NCBI RefSeq assembly: GCF_000282615.1
Contig: NZ_AKIY01000026.1
Location: 1 to 46,414, forward strand
DNA from: Bradyrhizobium sp. YR681
GTDB lineage: Bacteria > Pseudomonadota > Alphaproteobacteria > Rhizobiales > Xanthobacteraceae
DNA length: 46,414 nucleotides
Direction: 5' to 3'
The notes below the pieces were generated by a model. That model was not told where the DNA came from, ran no database searches, and worked only from the letters and a program-made list of their open reading frames with translations. A program made the position numbers and the translations under genes. This document shows positions 17,323-26,999 of the stretch, piece after piece (within the stretch, counting starts at the first letter, position 1; the number at the start of each line of letters is the position of its first letter).

Positions 17323-19065
17323 TTACTCGGTGCCTTCGGAGCGGAAGATCGAGATCGAGATCGCGCGTCCCTGCGAGAAATTATAGCCGTCGATGCGGGC
17401 GCCGACCTTGTAGCGCAGCCCGATCGCCTCGGCGCGCTGCACGAAGCTGCGCTCGGTGCGCTGCTCGATCAGCGCGAAGCGGCAGCTGCCCTGCCGCAGG
17501 AAATCGGCGGCGCCCGAGCCGTCGGTGAGCAGCGTCTGCGTGCCTGCCAGGAATACGAGGCTCGGCTCGTGATAGCCGGCGGCTGCCGCCTTCGGCCCGA
17601 CACAGGTGACGTTGCGGAGCGCGCGCGCGACCTCGATGCTCGGAAACACCGGCGTCAGCGACGGCAGCACGATGCCGTAGACCACGACCGCCAGCATCAG
17701 GGCTGCGACCAGCGCGTTGAGCACCGAGCGCTCGGCGCGATTGCTGTCGAACAGCCACCAGGCGAACAGGCCGAAGATCAGCGCGGCCGCGATGAACGGC
17801 CAGGCCACGAACGCCGGCTGCCGCGTCAGCATGACCGCGCCGACCACCGCGATGATCGAGGCCGCCGCAGGAATGGCGAACCACCAGGCCGAGCCGCGCG
17901 CGAGCCAGGAGCGCGACAGCACGTTCCGCTCCAGCGCGCCGACGGTGAGGATGGCGATCGCCGGATACAGCGGCAGCACGTAATGCGGCAGCTTGGTCAA
18001 CACCGCCTCGAACACGATCCAGGACGGGACCAGCCAGGCCAGCAGGAACTGCGCGCCCGGCTCGCGCCGCGCCCGCCACACCGCAGGCGCCGCCATCGCC
18101 GCCAGCGGCGCGCCCGGCCAGAACGTGATCCAGAACAGCGCCAGATAGAGGCCCGGCGGCGCGCCATGGGATTCCTGGGCCCCCAACTTGCTCAGCATGT
18201 CGCCGCCGACGGAGTCCGCAAAGAAGGCATCGCCCGCGCGCCAGAAAATCGCGACGAACCAGGGCAGCACCAGCACCAGCACCCACATCAGGCCCCAGAG
18301 CGGGCGCAGCTTCCACAGCCAGGAGGCGTCGCGGTCCTGGATCGCCAGCGCCACGATCGTGAGGCCGGCGAACATCAGGATCAGCGGGCCCTTGATCAGG
18401 ATGCCGACGGCGAGCGCGGTCCAGAAGATCGCGGGCCAGCTCCACGGCGGATGGGTCTCGTCCTCGGCGCGCTGCCACGACAGATAGGCCCGCGCCATCG
18501 CCCCCATCGCGGCGGTGACGCAGAACAGCAGCATCGCGTCGGTCTTCGCCAGCCGCGCCTCGACGCCGAGCAGCACGGAGGCGCACATCAGCAGCGCGGC
18601 CAGCACGGCGGCGCGCCGCGTGACGAAGCCGAGCGCGGCCCAATAGGTCATCAGCACGGCGCCGATCGCGCCTAACAGCGACGGCAGCCGGTAGACCCAG
18701 ATCCGCAGATCGGCCTTCGGCAGCTTGAGCGCGGAGGCGATTTCGACGGCGGCCGATTGCAACCAGTAGATGCCGACCGGCTTCTTGTAGCGGACGTCTT
18801 CCTGGAAGCGGATGTCGACATAGTCGCCGCTCTCGACCATCTGCTTGGTGGCCTGGGCGAAGCGCGCCTCGTCGCGGTCGACCGGCGGGATGGTGAAGAA
18901 ACCCGGCAGGAACAGCAGCAGCGCGCACAGCAGCAGGAAGGCGACCGCGCGGGCATGGCTGGTCGTGGCGACGTCGAGCATGGTCACGAGCCGGCTCCCC
19001 GGATTCACGGGCGATTTCGGTTCGCGGGGGGCTCCAAAACGAGGTGCGGGGTAGGTCTCGGCCAT
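17323..19065 (-). CDS. ArnT-like GT-C glycosyltransferase (GT83/GT39 family, polyprenyl-phosphate-sugar dependent)
   Basis: Inner-membrane transferase that moves a sugar from a polyprenyl-phosphate carrier to lipid A or another envelope acceptor on the periplasmic side. The 580-residue protein has a short cytoplasmic start, about 12 membrane segments, and the catalytic first periplasmic loop PPVDRDEARFAQATKQMVES with the acidic DE pair, followed by RYKKPVGIYWLQS, as in ArnT and RgtA-C. A soluble periplasmic domain of about 110 residues closes the protein. It heads a tight operon with PAP2 phosphatase, GT2 synthase and LAB_N protein. The sugar is not evident; mannose and galacturonate are known on Bradyrhizobium and Rhizobium lipid A. 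Confidence 0.9.
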   Translation of the reverse strand: MAETYPAPRFGAPREPKSPVNPGSRLVTMLDVATTSHARAVAFLLLCALLLFLPGFFTIPPVDRDEARFAQATKQMVESGDYVDIRFQEDVRYKKPVGIYWLQSAAVEIASALKLPKADLRIWVYRLPSLLGAIGAVLMTYWAALGFVTRRAAVLAALLMCASVLLGVEARLAKTDAMLLFCVTAAMGAMARAYLSWQRAEDETHPPWSWPAIFWTALAVGILIKGPLILMFAGLTIVALAIQDRDASWLWKLRPLWGLMWVLVLVLPWFVAIFWRAGDAFFADSVGGDMLSKLGAQESHGAPPGLYLALFWITFWPGAPLAAMAAPAVWRARREPGAQFLLAWLVPSWIVFEAVLTKLPHYVLPLYPAIAILTVGALERNVLSRSWLARGSAWWFAIPAAASIIAVVGAVMLTRQPAFVAWPFIAAALIFGLFAWWLFDSNRAERSVLNALVAALMLAVVVYGIVLPSLTPVFPSIEVARALRNVTCVGPKAAAAGYHEPSLVFLAGTQTLLTDGSGAADFLRQGSCRFALIEQRTERSFVQRAEAIGLRYKVGARIDGYNFSQGRAISISIFRSEGTE

Positions 19066-19115
19066 TGGTTCCGCTTACGCTGAAACCGTCATTCGGACAA
19101 CCGCTTAAGGCCGGC

Positions 19116-21308
19116 TCATTGAATTCGAATGACAACTGTGTCCGCGGCGCCAGTGGCATCGATCACGGTCAGCCGCGCAAATCCAGGACCGGGCGGATCG
19201 ATCAGCCGCTGCCGCCGTCCGTCGATCTCGCCGAGCGAGGTTCCATTAACCATCACGGTCATCGGCAGAACGCCGCCGGCGACCTTCACCGGCATGGCCG
19301 CGCTGCCCTCGCCGCCGGAACGATCGACATCGATCCGCGAGCCGTTCAGCGGGAACTGGATGTGCAGGGCCTGCTCGCTGCCGGTCCGCACCAGCTCGCC
19401 GACCGGGCGGAACCGCTTTAGCGGCAACGGCAACTTCGCGTTGCTGGCGACCAGGGTTCCCTTCGGCGGCTTCGGCAGCGGCGTCAGCGTCTTGCCCGTC
19501 CGGGCGAAGGCGTCGAACAGGATCGGGGCTGCGGCCACGCGCCCGATCAGGCCGGGAACGGGCGCGCCATCGGGCCGGCCGACCCAGACGCCGATGGTCA
19601 TGCGGCCGTCGAAGCCGACCGACCAGGCATCGCGATAGCCGTAGGAGGTGCCCGTCTTGAAGGCGATGCGGTTGTGGGCGGCATTCTCGGGCGGCGGCGT
19701 GCCCAGCAGCACGTTGCCGACCTGCCAGGCCGCGACGGGATCCAGTAGCCGCATCGCCTCGCGGTCGTCCCTGGCGGCCATCACTTCGCGCAGTGGCTTG
19801 GTGGTGCCGAGCCGGGCGAAGCCCGCATAGAGCTGGACAAGGTCCTGGAGCGTCACGCCGACGCCGCCGAGGCCCATGGCGAGGCCCGGCGCCTCGTCCT
19901 TGGGCAGCACCAGATTGCCGCCGGCCTGCCGCAGCCGCGACGACAGCCGGCTCGCGCCGACCCGGTCGAGCAGCACGATCGCCGGCACGTTCAGCGAGAG
20001 CTGGAGCGCCTTCTTCACGGGCACCGTGCCCTGGAAGGTCATGTCGAAATTTTCCGGCGCGTAGGAGCCGAAGCGCACAGGCCGGTCGTCGATCAGGCTG
20101 TCGGGGTGGACAAACCCGTCCTCGAAGGCGAGCCCATAGATGAACGGTTTCAGCGTCGAGCCCGGCGAGCGGATGGCGCGGGTCATGTCGACCTGCCCTG
20201 CCCGGCTGTCGTCGAAATAATCAGCCGAGCCGACGCGCGCGAGCACGTCGCCGCTGTCGTTGTCGACGACGATGATACCGACAGAAATGTTGGGCCCGAG
20301 GGCAATGGCGCGGTCGCGCGCCAGCGGCTCCAGCACCTTCTGCAAATTGGCATCCAGCGTCAGCTTGATGACCGGACTGTCCTTGACGGTCGAGAGCGCG
20401 GTGTCGGAGGCGTGCGGCGCCAGGACCGGCATCGGCTTGCGCAGTTTTGGCACCGGCACCGCCTTGGCCTGCGCCGCGTCCTCGGCGCTGACGACATGCT
20501 CCTCGACCATGCGGTCGAGCACGCGGTCGCGGGCCTTGCGTGCGGCGTCGGGATAGCGGTCAAGCCGGCGCGTTTCCGGCGATTGCGGCAGCGCCACCAG
20601 CAGCGCGGCCTCGGCCAGCGACAACCGCTTCGGCTCCTTGCCGAGATAGGCAATGGAGGCTGAGCGGATGCCTTCGAGATTGCCGCCATAGGGCGCGAGC
20701 GCAAGATAGAGGTCGAGGATCTCGGCCTTGCTCATGCTGCGCTCGATCTCGATGGCGCGCACGATCTGCCGCAGCTTTGCGTAGAGCGAGCGCTGCCGCC
20801 GCGGCTCCATCAGCCGCGCCAGCTGCATGGTGATGGTCGAGCCGCCCGACACGATGTGGCCGCGCGTTCCGAGTTGCAACGCGGCGCGGCCCAGTGCCAG
20901 CGGGTCGATGCCGTCATGGGCGTAGAAGCGCTGGTCCTCATAGGCGAACAGCAGCTTCAGATAGGTCGGATCGACGCTCGTCTTGGCATCGACCGGCAGC
21001 CGCCAGCGCCCATCGGCCATGGCATAGGCGCGCAGCAGCTTTCCGTTTCGGTCGACGATCGTGGTGGAGACTGCGCGAGTCTCCTCGAGCGGGAGAGGAC
21101 CGAGCGAATAGACCCAGCCGACGAATCCGATGATGGCGAGGATGAACATGAGCGCGAGCGCGGAGAGGACGCGACGGCCCCTGCCCCTTGCTCCGTCATG
21201 GCCGGGCCCGTCCCGGCCATCCACATTCCTCGCCGCAGCACCAAAGGCCGTGGATGCCCGGGACAAGCCCGGGCACGACGACTTGGTTTGGGGTGCGGTC
21301 TCGCTCAT
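19116..21308 (-). CDS. pbpC: Penicillin-binding protein 1C (bifunctional peptidoglycan synthase)
   Basis: Class A PBP with a transglycosylase and a transpeptidase domain. After a 46-residue cytoplasmic tail and a membrane anchor (about 47-70), the GT51 domain shows the catalytic E124 in AYEDQRFYAHDGID and GGSTITMQLARL (about 154-165). The transpeptidase has S384-T-L-K387, S438-L-N440 and K551-T-G553. The end (about residues 640-730) is the PBP1C-specific BiPBP_C domain (IQFPLNGSRIDVDR). The ATG at 21308 gives 730 residues; a GTG at 21317 would overlap the A2M stop as GTGA. Residues about 10-39 are encoded by a palindromic repeat element. It follows the A2M gene directly, the conserved yfhM-pbpC pairing. 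Confidence 0.94.
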   Translation of the reverse strand: MSETAPQTKSSCPGLSRASTAFGAAARNVDGRDGPGHDGARGRGRRVLSALALMFILAIIGFVGWVYSLGPLPLEETRAVSTTIVDRNGKLLRAYAMADGRWRLPVDAKTSVDPTYLKLLFAYEDQRFYAHDGIDPLALGRAALQLGTRGHIVSGGSTITMQLARLMEPRRQRSLYAKLRQIVRAIEIERSMSKAEILDLYLALAPYGGNLEGIRSASIAYLGKEPKRLSLAEAALLVALPQSPETRRLDRYPDAARKARDRVLDRMVEEHVVSAEDAAQAKAVPVPKLRKPMPVLAPHASDTALSTVKDSPVIKLTLDANLQKVLEPLARDRAIALGPNISVGIIVVDNDSGDVLARVGSADYFDDSRAGQVDMTRAIRSPGSTLKPFIYGLAFEDGFVHPDSLIDDRPVRFGSYAPENFDMTFQGTVPVKKALQLSLNVPAIVLLDRVGASRLSSRLRQAGGNLVLPKDEAPGLAMGLGGVGVTLQDLVQLYAGFARLGTTKPLREVMAARDDREAMRLLDPVAAWQVGNVLLGTPPPENAAHNRIAFKTGTSYGYRDAWSVGFDGRMTIGVWVGRPDGAPVPGLIGRVAAAPILFDAFARTGKTLTPLPKPPKGTLVASNAKLPLPLKRFRPVGELVRTGSEQALHIQFPLNGSRIDVDRSGGEGSAAMPVKVAGGVLPMTVMVNGTSLGEIDGRRQRLIDPPGPGFARLTVIDATGAADTVVIRIQ
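21194..21280. repeat. Palindromic repeat element (GTCATGGCCGGG family) inside the pbpC coding region
   Basis: The element starts CGTCATGGCCGGG and ends CCCGGGCACGACG. Its arms contain nested palindromes (GGCCGGG-CCCGTCCCGGCC and CCCGGGACAAGCCCGGG) joined by an AT-richer centre with the paired sequences ATCCAC and GTGGAT. The overall form is that of intergenic REP/BIME-like elements common in Bradyrhizobium and Rhodopseudomonas. Here it is read in frame as residues about 10-39 of PBP1C, just before the membrane anchor. Confidence 0.75.
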
Positions 21309-21313
21309 CTCGC

Positions 21314-24300
21314 TCACTTCGCAGCCCGCACCTCGACATTGCCCGTGCCGGTCCGGCCATAGCGCGAGGGATTGTACATGTCCTCGACATAGGCCTGCGG
21401 CAGCACGTATTTGCCGGGCGATACCGCGCGCACGATGTAGGCGACGGTGAAGACCGCCTTGGAATCCGAGGCGCGGTCGACGGCCGCGGTGAAGCGGTCG
21501 TCGCGGAACTCGGTATCTTCGGGCTCCTCGCCGTCCTCGATCCAGTCCAGCGTGCCGCTCTCGCCCGACGACACCAGCTTCGGATTGTCGATCTCGAGAC
21601 CTGCGGGCAGATAGTCGGACACCATGATGTGGCCGTATTCGGGCTTGGCCTCGGTGATCTTCAGCACCACCGCAAAGCGCTGGTTCTGCTTGACCTTGCT
21701 GATGTCGGCGGTCTTGCCGTCGAGCGTGAAATAGCTGCGCTCGATCTTGAAGCCGTTCGATGCCGCCGGCTCCGGCGTCACCGGCGAGCCTGACACCGAG
21801 ATCACCGCCTGCACCGGTGCGTCCCCGGTGTTGGTGATCTTCAGCGGCTTGCCGCTCAGCGTCTCCGCCTTGTAGCTGCGATAGAGCGCGGTCTTGACGC
21901 TCTGGCCGTCGACCTCGATCGAGAGGTTTTCCTTGGCCAGCGCCCGCGCCGCCAGCACCAGCCACGCATTCTCCTGCGTGGAGGTGTAGGGCGTCAGCCC
22001 GCGCGCGGTCTCGACCCGCGACACCGCCTGCGTCAGCGTCGCCTTCGGCGCGTTGCCTTCGCTGGCGAGCGAGACCAGAGCCGCGGCATCGCGCAGCTGC
22101 GAGCCGTAGTCGGTGCGACCGAACTCCAGCACAGGCTTTGGCGCGAGGCTGTCGAGGGCTGCGCCATAGACGCGTTCCGCGCGGTTGCGGTCGCCGACCA
22201 GTGCCAACGCCGCGGCAAGCTGCGACTTCGCAATGGGTGTTGCGAGGTTGGCGAGCTTGGTGTCGGCGAGGTAGCGGAGATCGCCAATCGGCGCGGCCCC
22301 GTTACGTGCGAGCACGTAGAGGCCGTAGGCGAGATCGCGGCCGCCGTCCTTCTCCGGCTCGTTGCCGTTGACCACGGAGTTGCGGACGCGATCCAGCGCG
22401 TTCTTGAACAGGACATCCGGCACCACAAAACCCTTTTCACGGGCGCGGGTGAGGAAATCAGTGACATAGGCGTCGAGCCAGGCATCGTCGCCGCCGGCCG
22501 ACCACAGGCCAAACGAGCCGTTGGAGCCCTGACGGGCCAAAAGCCGTTCGATCGCATCGCGGATGCGCTGGTCGACCTCGGTGTCCATGGCCAGGTGCGC
22601 ACCGGCCGCGAGGTCGTTGACGTAGAGCAGCGGCATGGCGCGGCTCGTGATCTGCTCCGAGCAGCCATAGGGATAGCGGTCGAGCGCCTTGAGGATCGTG
22701 GCCGCATCGAGCGCGGTCGACAGGCTCGCCGAAACCGAGACGCTGCCGGTGCCCGGCACGAGGTCGGAGAACATATCCGAGGTCAGCGTCAGGCTCTCGC
22801 CCTTCGCAAGCGTCCGGATCGAACGCCGCGCCAGCACCTGGGTTGCCGCCTTGACGTCGAGCGCATAGTGCCGCGCCAGCGTCAGGCCGTTCGGCCCCTT
22901 GATGTCGACATCGAGCGTCGCCTGCCCCGCCGCGGTCGCGTCGATCGCGAGCGAGAACGCGTTGCGCTGCTTGGCGGCGAGCTTGACCGTGGTGGCGGGA
23001 CTGCCGGTCATCTTCACCGGACCGCCCGTCTTCACGTTGATGACGTAGTCGCCGGCCTGGCCCTCGACATTGTCGATCTCGAGATTGACCGTGCCGTGGT
23101 CGCCGTTGAGCAGGAAGCGCGGCAGGGTCGTGGTGAGAACGACGGGGTCGCGGATCACGACATCAATGTTGGCGCGGCCAAGCTTGGTCGCGGTCCACGC
23201 CACCGCCATCACGCGCGCGGTGCCGGCGAACTCCGGAATATCGAAGCTCACTTCGGCAGTGCCGTCAGCTGAGACGGTGACGATGCCGGAATAGAGCGCC
23301 AGCGGCTTTTGCGCGGGCGGCGAGCCCTGAAGCTCGGCTGCCCCTGCGTCACCGCCGGACTTGATCTGGCCGCGCGTGCCCGACATGCCGTCGATCAATT
23401 GCCCATAGAGATCGCGAATCTCCGCGCTTAGGCGACGCTGGCCGAGATAATAGTCATCCGGTGCCGGCGGCTTGTAATTGGTGAGGTTAAGAATGCCGAC
23501 ATCGACCGCGGCGACAACGATCTTGGCGTCCTCGCCGGGGTTGAGCCCGTCGAGCTTGACCGGGATCTTCAGCATCCCGTTCGGCCGGATCAGCGCCGGC
23601 GGCGTCAGCTTCACCTGGAGCGTGCGGGCCTGCTTGTCGATCCCGAACCATTTCAGCCCGATCGCTCTGCCCGGCATGCGCTGGGCAGCCGTATCGAGCG
23701 GACGGCGCAGCGTCGCCACCACATAGGCGCCGGTGCCCCAGTCCTTGCCGACCGAAAGCTTGACCTGCGCGGTACCCTCCTTGACGTCGATGGTCTGCGT
23801 GGTCAGCAGGCGATCGCCGAGCACGTTGACGGTGAGCTTGCCGGCGCTGCGGACGTTCACCGACACGGTCATGGTGTCGCCGGAGGCGTATTGCGGCTTG
23901 TCGATCGAGGTCTCCAGCAAATCAGGCGTGTCGGCGCTGCCGTCGGAATACCAGCCGACGTCGAACTGCACCGAGGTCACCGGGCCATCGGCATCATTCG
24001 ATTTCACATCCAGCCGGTAGCGGCCGGGCTGCGGGCTGAGCGAGATTCGCGCCGGCTTGTCGGCGGCAACGGTGACATCGCCGTCGGCGACGCGCGAGGT
24101 CGACTTGACCGGCTCATACTCCCAGTAATTGTTCTGGCGATACCATTGGTAGCGCGACTCCATCTTCAGGAGCTCGTAGCGCAGCCCGTCGCGGCGCAGC
24201 TTTTCGCCCTCCGGCGAGACGAACACCACGTCGAACTCGGCCTTGTCGCCTTCGGCGACGTTCTTGTCCGCGAACAGCGGCTTGACGCCAATCAGCGCGG

Positions 24301-26518
24301 TCGCGGGCGCGACCGGCAGCACGATCTTGCGCTCGACGGCACGGCCTCCGGTCTCGACCATGCGGACGAAAATCTGCGCCTCCTGCGGACGCGTCGAGGC
24401 CGGCTGCTTGTCCAGCGTCACCGGGAAGGTGGCGACACCGTTGGCATCCGCCTCCGGTAGATTCTCCAGCGGCGTGCGCTCGTTCGAGGTGGTTTCCTCG
24501 TCGGCGACGCCGAACTGGTATCCGGCAAAGCCCGGCCGTTCGTTTGCGGGTGCGATCAGCATGTCGCCTTCGAGCGCAAGGCCCGAGGCCGGCGCGCCGT
24601 AGAGGAAATGGCCGTCTGCCTTAAGCTCCACTGGAGCGTTAGCTTTGATCAGCTTGTCCTTGGCGGACAAGTCGAATTCGATCCGATCGGGGACGTAGTC
24701 CTCGACCATGAAGGTGGTCTCGCCGACGGACGAGCCCTTCGGATCGGTGAAGGCGCGAACCCGCCAGGTCCCGGTCGGCACGGCCGAATTGAGCGGCACC
24801 GACAGCGTCCGGCCGCCGGCGCCCTGATCAGCGAGCACAGCGCGCCGATATTCGACGCCGTCGGGGCGCTCGATCACCAGGGTCAGCGGCCCCCCGGTCA
24901 CGGCATTGCCCTGCCCGTCGCGCAACAGCGCAGTGAGATAGACGGTCTCGCTGGAGCGGTAGACGCCGCGCTCGGCATAGACGAAGGCATCGGCGCCCGC
25001 AGGCACGACGCGGCCCGCGACGCCGCGGTCGGACAGGTCGAAGGCCGAGGTCTTCAGGCTGAGGAAGGCATAGTCGGCCTTCTCGCCCGTGACCGTCAGC
25101 ATCGCCGGCGACAGGCCGCCCTCGCCGCGCGCAAGGCCGGCCTCGAACAGCACGTGGCCGCTCTCGTCGGTCTTGCGGGTCGCCAGGATCTCGTTGTTGC
25201 GCGCGACCAGCCGCACCTCGGCCTTGCCGACCGGATCGGTCGAGGCCAGCGAGTTGACGAAGACATGGATGCCGTCATTGCCGGAATAGGCTGTGACGCC
25301 GAGATCGGAGACGATGAACCATTGCGTGGCGAGCTGGTAGTCGTCGTCCGAGCCCGGGCCCTTGGCCGCGGCGGTCATCACGTAGACGCCGGGCTGGAGC
25401 TCGCCGAGCGCCTGGTCGACCGGGAATGCAGTGGTGACGTCCTGGTTCAGCGTCATCGCGGTCGCGAGCTCGCCCGTCCAGACCTTGACGCCGCGCTCGC
25501 CGCCGAGGTCGCTGAGCTGGTATTTCGACAGCGTCTTCTGGAAATCGCTGTCGACCACCGTGTTGATCAGATTGCGGTCGCCGATCCGGAAGACGTTGAC
25601 GTTGACAGCAGGCGTGTTGACGCTGACCACGGGAATGCCGCGCTGGCCGGTTCTGGGCAGCACATAGGCCCGGCTGGTGAAGCGCACGAAGGGCTTGCGG
25701 TCGCGCACATAGACGTTGAACTCGGCCGATTTCGGCAGGCCTTCCTTGACGGTGGACGGCAGGCCGGCGCGCAGGTTGATGTTGTAGCGCTCGCCGTGCT
25801 TCAGCCCGTCGACGCAAAGCTGCTTGCCCTCGGCCGACAGCGCCGGCTTGTCCTGGCCCGCCAGCGCCAGGAACGGCGCGAAATCGGTCCGCTTGGCGAG
25901 CTCTTCCGAGAACTGGAAGCAGGCGCGCGGGCTCGCCGAATCCGAGTCGACGGTATAGTCGAGCAGCCGGAAACCGTGCTCGTCGCGCATCTTCTCGTAT
26001 TGGCCGCGGACGTCGGCGACCTCGCGCATGTCGAGCGACAGCCGCAGCGCATCCAGTGCCGGCCGCCACAGCTTTCGCTCCGCCAGCGATTTTCCGAGCA
26101 CGGCGAGCGCGTCCGCCTCCTCGCCCGGATTGCCGGCGCGCTGATAGGCGATGTAGGCGGCGGTGGAGGCCCGCTCCAGCAGGAAGGTCTGCTCGCTCGA
26201 GCTTTTTGGCGAGATCTGGAAGATCACCTTGGCCAGCCGCAGCCAGTTGCCGGTATCCTCGGGCGTGGTCGCCGCGATCTGGCCGAGCACCGACAGGCCG
26301 GTGCGGTAATCGTTGCGCCGGAAGGCTGCGTCGGCGTCGGTGCGCAGGGTGGCATTGGTCTTGGCGACCGGGCCGGCCTCGCTCTTGATCTGGGCCTCCA
26401 GCTTGATCGCGGAATCGGCAAGATCGTCGCGTTTGAAGGCTTTGTCGGCGGCCAGCGCCGCCGAAAGGCCGAACGCCAGCGCGGCGCAGAGTGTGACGGC
26501 GCGAACAAGACCGATCAT
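21314..26518 (-). CDS. Bacterial alpha-2-macroglobulin family protein (YfhM-like), thioester type
   Basis: Large periplasmic protease trap thought to protect the cell envelope when the outer membrane is breached. The 1,734-residue protein starts at the ATG at 26518 with a signal peptide (MIGLVRAVTLCAALAFGLSA, cleavage near ALA-AD). An N-terminal helical portion is followed by repeated macroglobulin-like beta-domains (MG), the bait region, the A2M domain (PVVLTTTLPRFLLNGDHGTV), and the thioester domain with C1286-S-E-Q1289 in YPYGCSEQ, then the receptor-binding-like C-terminus (HIMVSDYLPAGLEIDNP). Both thioester residues are intact. The signal lacks a lipobox Cys, unlike the lipoprotein of E. 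coli. It precedes pbpC by 5 nt or less. Confidence 0.95.
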   Translation of the reverse strand: MIGLVRAVTLCAALAFGLSAALAADKAFKRDDLADSAIKLEAQIKSEAGPVAKTNATLRTDADAAFRRNDYRTGLSVLGQIAATTPEDTGNWLRLAKVIFQISPKSSSEQTFLLERASTAAYIAYQRAGNPGEEADALAVLGKSLAERKLWRPALDALRLSLDMREVADVRGQYEKMRDEHGFRLLDYTVDSDSASPRACFQFSEELAKRTDFAPFLALAGQDKPALSAEGKQLCVDGLKHGERYNINLRAGLPSTVKEGLPKSAEFNVYVRDRKPFVRFTSRAYVLPRTGQRGIPVVSVNTPAVNVNVFRIGDRNLINTVVDSDFQKTLSKYQLSDLGGERGVKVWTGELATAMTLNQDVTTAFPVDQALGELQPGVYVMTAAAKGPGSDDDYQLATQWFIVSDLGVTAYSGNDGIHVFVNSLASTDPVGKAEVRLVARNNEILATRKTDESGHVLFEAGLARGEGGLSPAMLTVTGEKADYAFLSLKTSAFDLSDRGVAGRVVPAGADAFVYAERGVYRSSETVYLTALLRDGQGNAVTGGPLTLVIERPDGVEYRRAVLADQGAGGRTLSVPLNSAVPTGTWRVRAFTDPKGSSVGETTFMVEDYVPDRIEFDLSAKDKLIKANAPVELKADGHFLYGAPASGLALEGDMLIAPANERPGFAGYQFGVADEETTSNERTPLENLPEADANGVATFPVTLDKQPASTRPQEAQIFVRMVETGGRAVERKIVLPVAPATALIGVKPLFADKNVAEGDKAEFDVVFVSPEGEKLRRDGLRYELLKMESRYQWYRQNNYWEYEPVKSTSRVADGDVTVAADKPARISLSPQPGRYRLDVKSNDADGPVTSVQFDVGWYSDGSADTPDLLETSIDKPQYASGDTMTVSVNVRSAGKLTVNVLGDRLLTTQTIDVKEGTAQVKLSVGKDWGTGAYVVATLRRPLDTAAQRMPGRAIGLKWFGIDKQARTLQVKLTPPALIRPNGMLKIPVKLDGLNPGEDAKIVVAAVDVGILNLTNYKPPAPDDYYLGQRRLSAEIRDLYGQLIDGMSGTRGQIKSGGDAGAAELQGSPPAQKPLALYSGIVTVSADGTAEVSFDIPEFAGTARVMAVAWTATKLGRANIDVVIRDPVVLTTTLPRFLLNGDHGTVNLEIDNVEGQAGDYVINVKTGGPVKMTGSPATTVKLAAKQRNAFSLAIDATAAGQATLDVDIKGPNGLTLARHYALDVKAATQVLARRSIRTLAKGESLTLTSDMFSDLVPGTGSVSVSASLSTALDAATILKALDRYPYGCSEQITSRAMPLLYVNDLAAGAHLAMDTEVDQRIRDAIERLLARQGSNGSFGLWSAGGDDAWLDAYVTDFLTRAREKGFVVPDVLFKNALDRVRNSVVNGNEPEKDGGRDLAYGLYVLARNGAAPIGDLRYLADTKLANLATPIAKSQLAAALALVGDRNRAERVYGAALDSLAPKPVLEFGRTDYGSQLRDAAALVSLASEGNAPKATLTQAVSRVETARGLTPYTSTQENAWLVLAARALAKENLSIEVDGQSVKTALYRSYKAETLSGKPLKITNTGDAPVQAVISVSGSPVTPEPAASNGFKIERSYFTLDGKTADISKVKQNQRFAVVLKITEAKPEYGHIMVSDYLPAGLEIDNPKLVSSGESGTLDWIEDGEEPEDTEFRDDRFTAAVDRASDSKAVFTVAYIVRAVSPGKYVLPQAYVEDMYNPSRYGRTGTGNVEVRAAK

Positions 26519-26922
26519 GGATGGACTCCCGGAAATCGCGGACGAACGCCGCTTGTCGCAAGAAATGCGCGGAAAGGTGACGGACTCAAGGCGATGGAAC
26601 CAAAGCTGCAGATCGTCGCATTCGCCATGGAAAGGCAAGCCCGGAGGAGACCGATCCAGACACCGCTGCGCACGCCGTCCTGATGGCGCAGCCATATCCG
26701 ACCGATCGACCGGCGGCCGTGTCCCGGAAGCTGATCAGCGTTCCCGGCGATGTGACCCATCGTCCAGTCCGCTGCCGCTCAACCCGGCACCCTGACACCC
26801 CACCGTCTCGCTTTGTCGCTTTAGGTATGAAAACGGTTCGGTTCAGGCTTGGCGAAAGACCAGATTTTTCATATTGGCATGGTAGATGAACGGCCAGCCG
26901 CCGGGATCAGGCGGCTCAAGAC
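26519..26922. other. 404-bp intergenic region between A2M gene and tRNA-Arg
   Basis: The left part should hold the leftward promoter of the A2M-pbpC operon and the right part the promoter of the tRNA gene. Open frames crossing it are continuations or antisense of neighbours. I see no convincing operator or repeat. The last 60 bases before the tRNA are AT-richer (ATTTTTCATATTGGCATGG), as expected for a promoter. Confidence 0.35.
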
Positions 26923-26999
26923 GGTCCCATAGCTCAACTGGATAGAGTAGCGGATTTCTACTCCGCGGGTTGCAGGTTCGAGTCCTGCTGGGATCGCCA
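26923..26999 (+). tRNA. tRNA-Arg (anticodon TCT), CCA encoded
   Basis: The 77-nt sequence folds into a full cloverleaf. The acceptor stem GGTCCCA pairs with TGGGATC. The D arm is GCTC...GAGT, and the anticodon stem GCGGA/TCCGC closes the loop TTTCTAC with anticodon TCT, which reads AGA and AGG. The T arm is GCAGG-TTCGAGT-CCTGC, followed by discriminator G and an encoded CCA. AGA is a rare codon in such GC-rich genomes. Confidence 0.95.

Noticed and set aside
24608..26683. Long plus-strand open frame of 691 codons opposite the A2M gene
   Set aside because: It has an Arg/Gly/Asp/His-rich composition typical of antisense frames in GC-rich genes, has no domains, and the opposite strand encodes a complete A2M.
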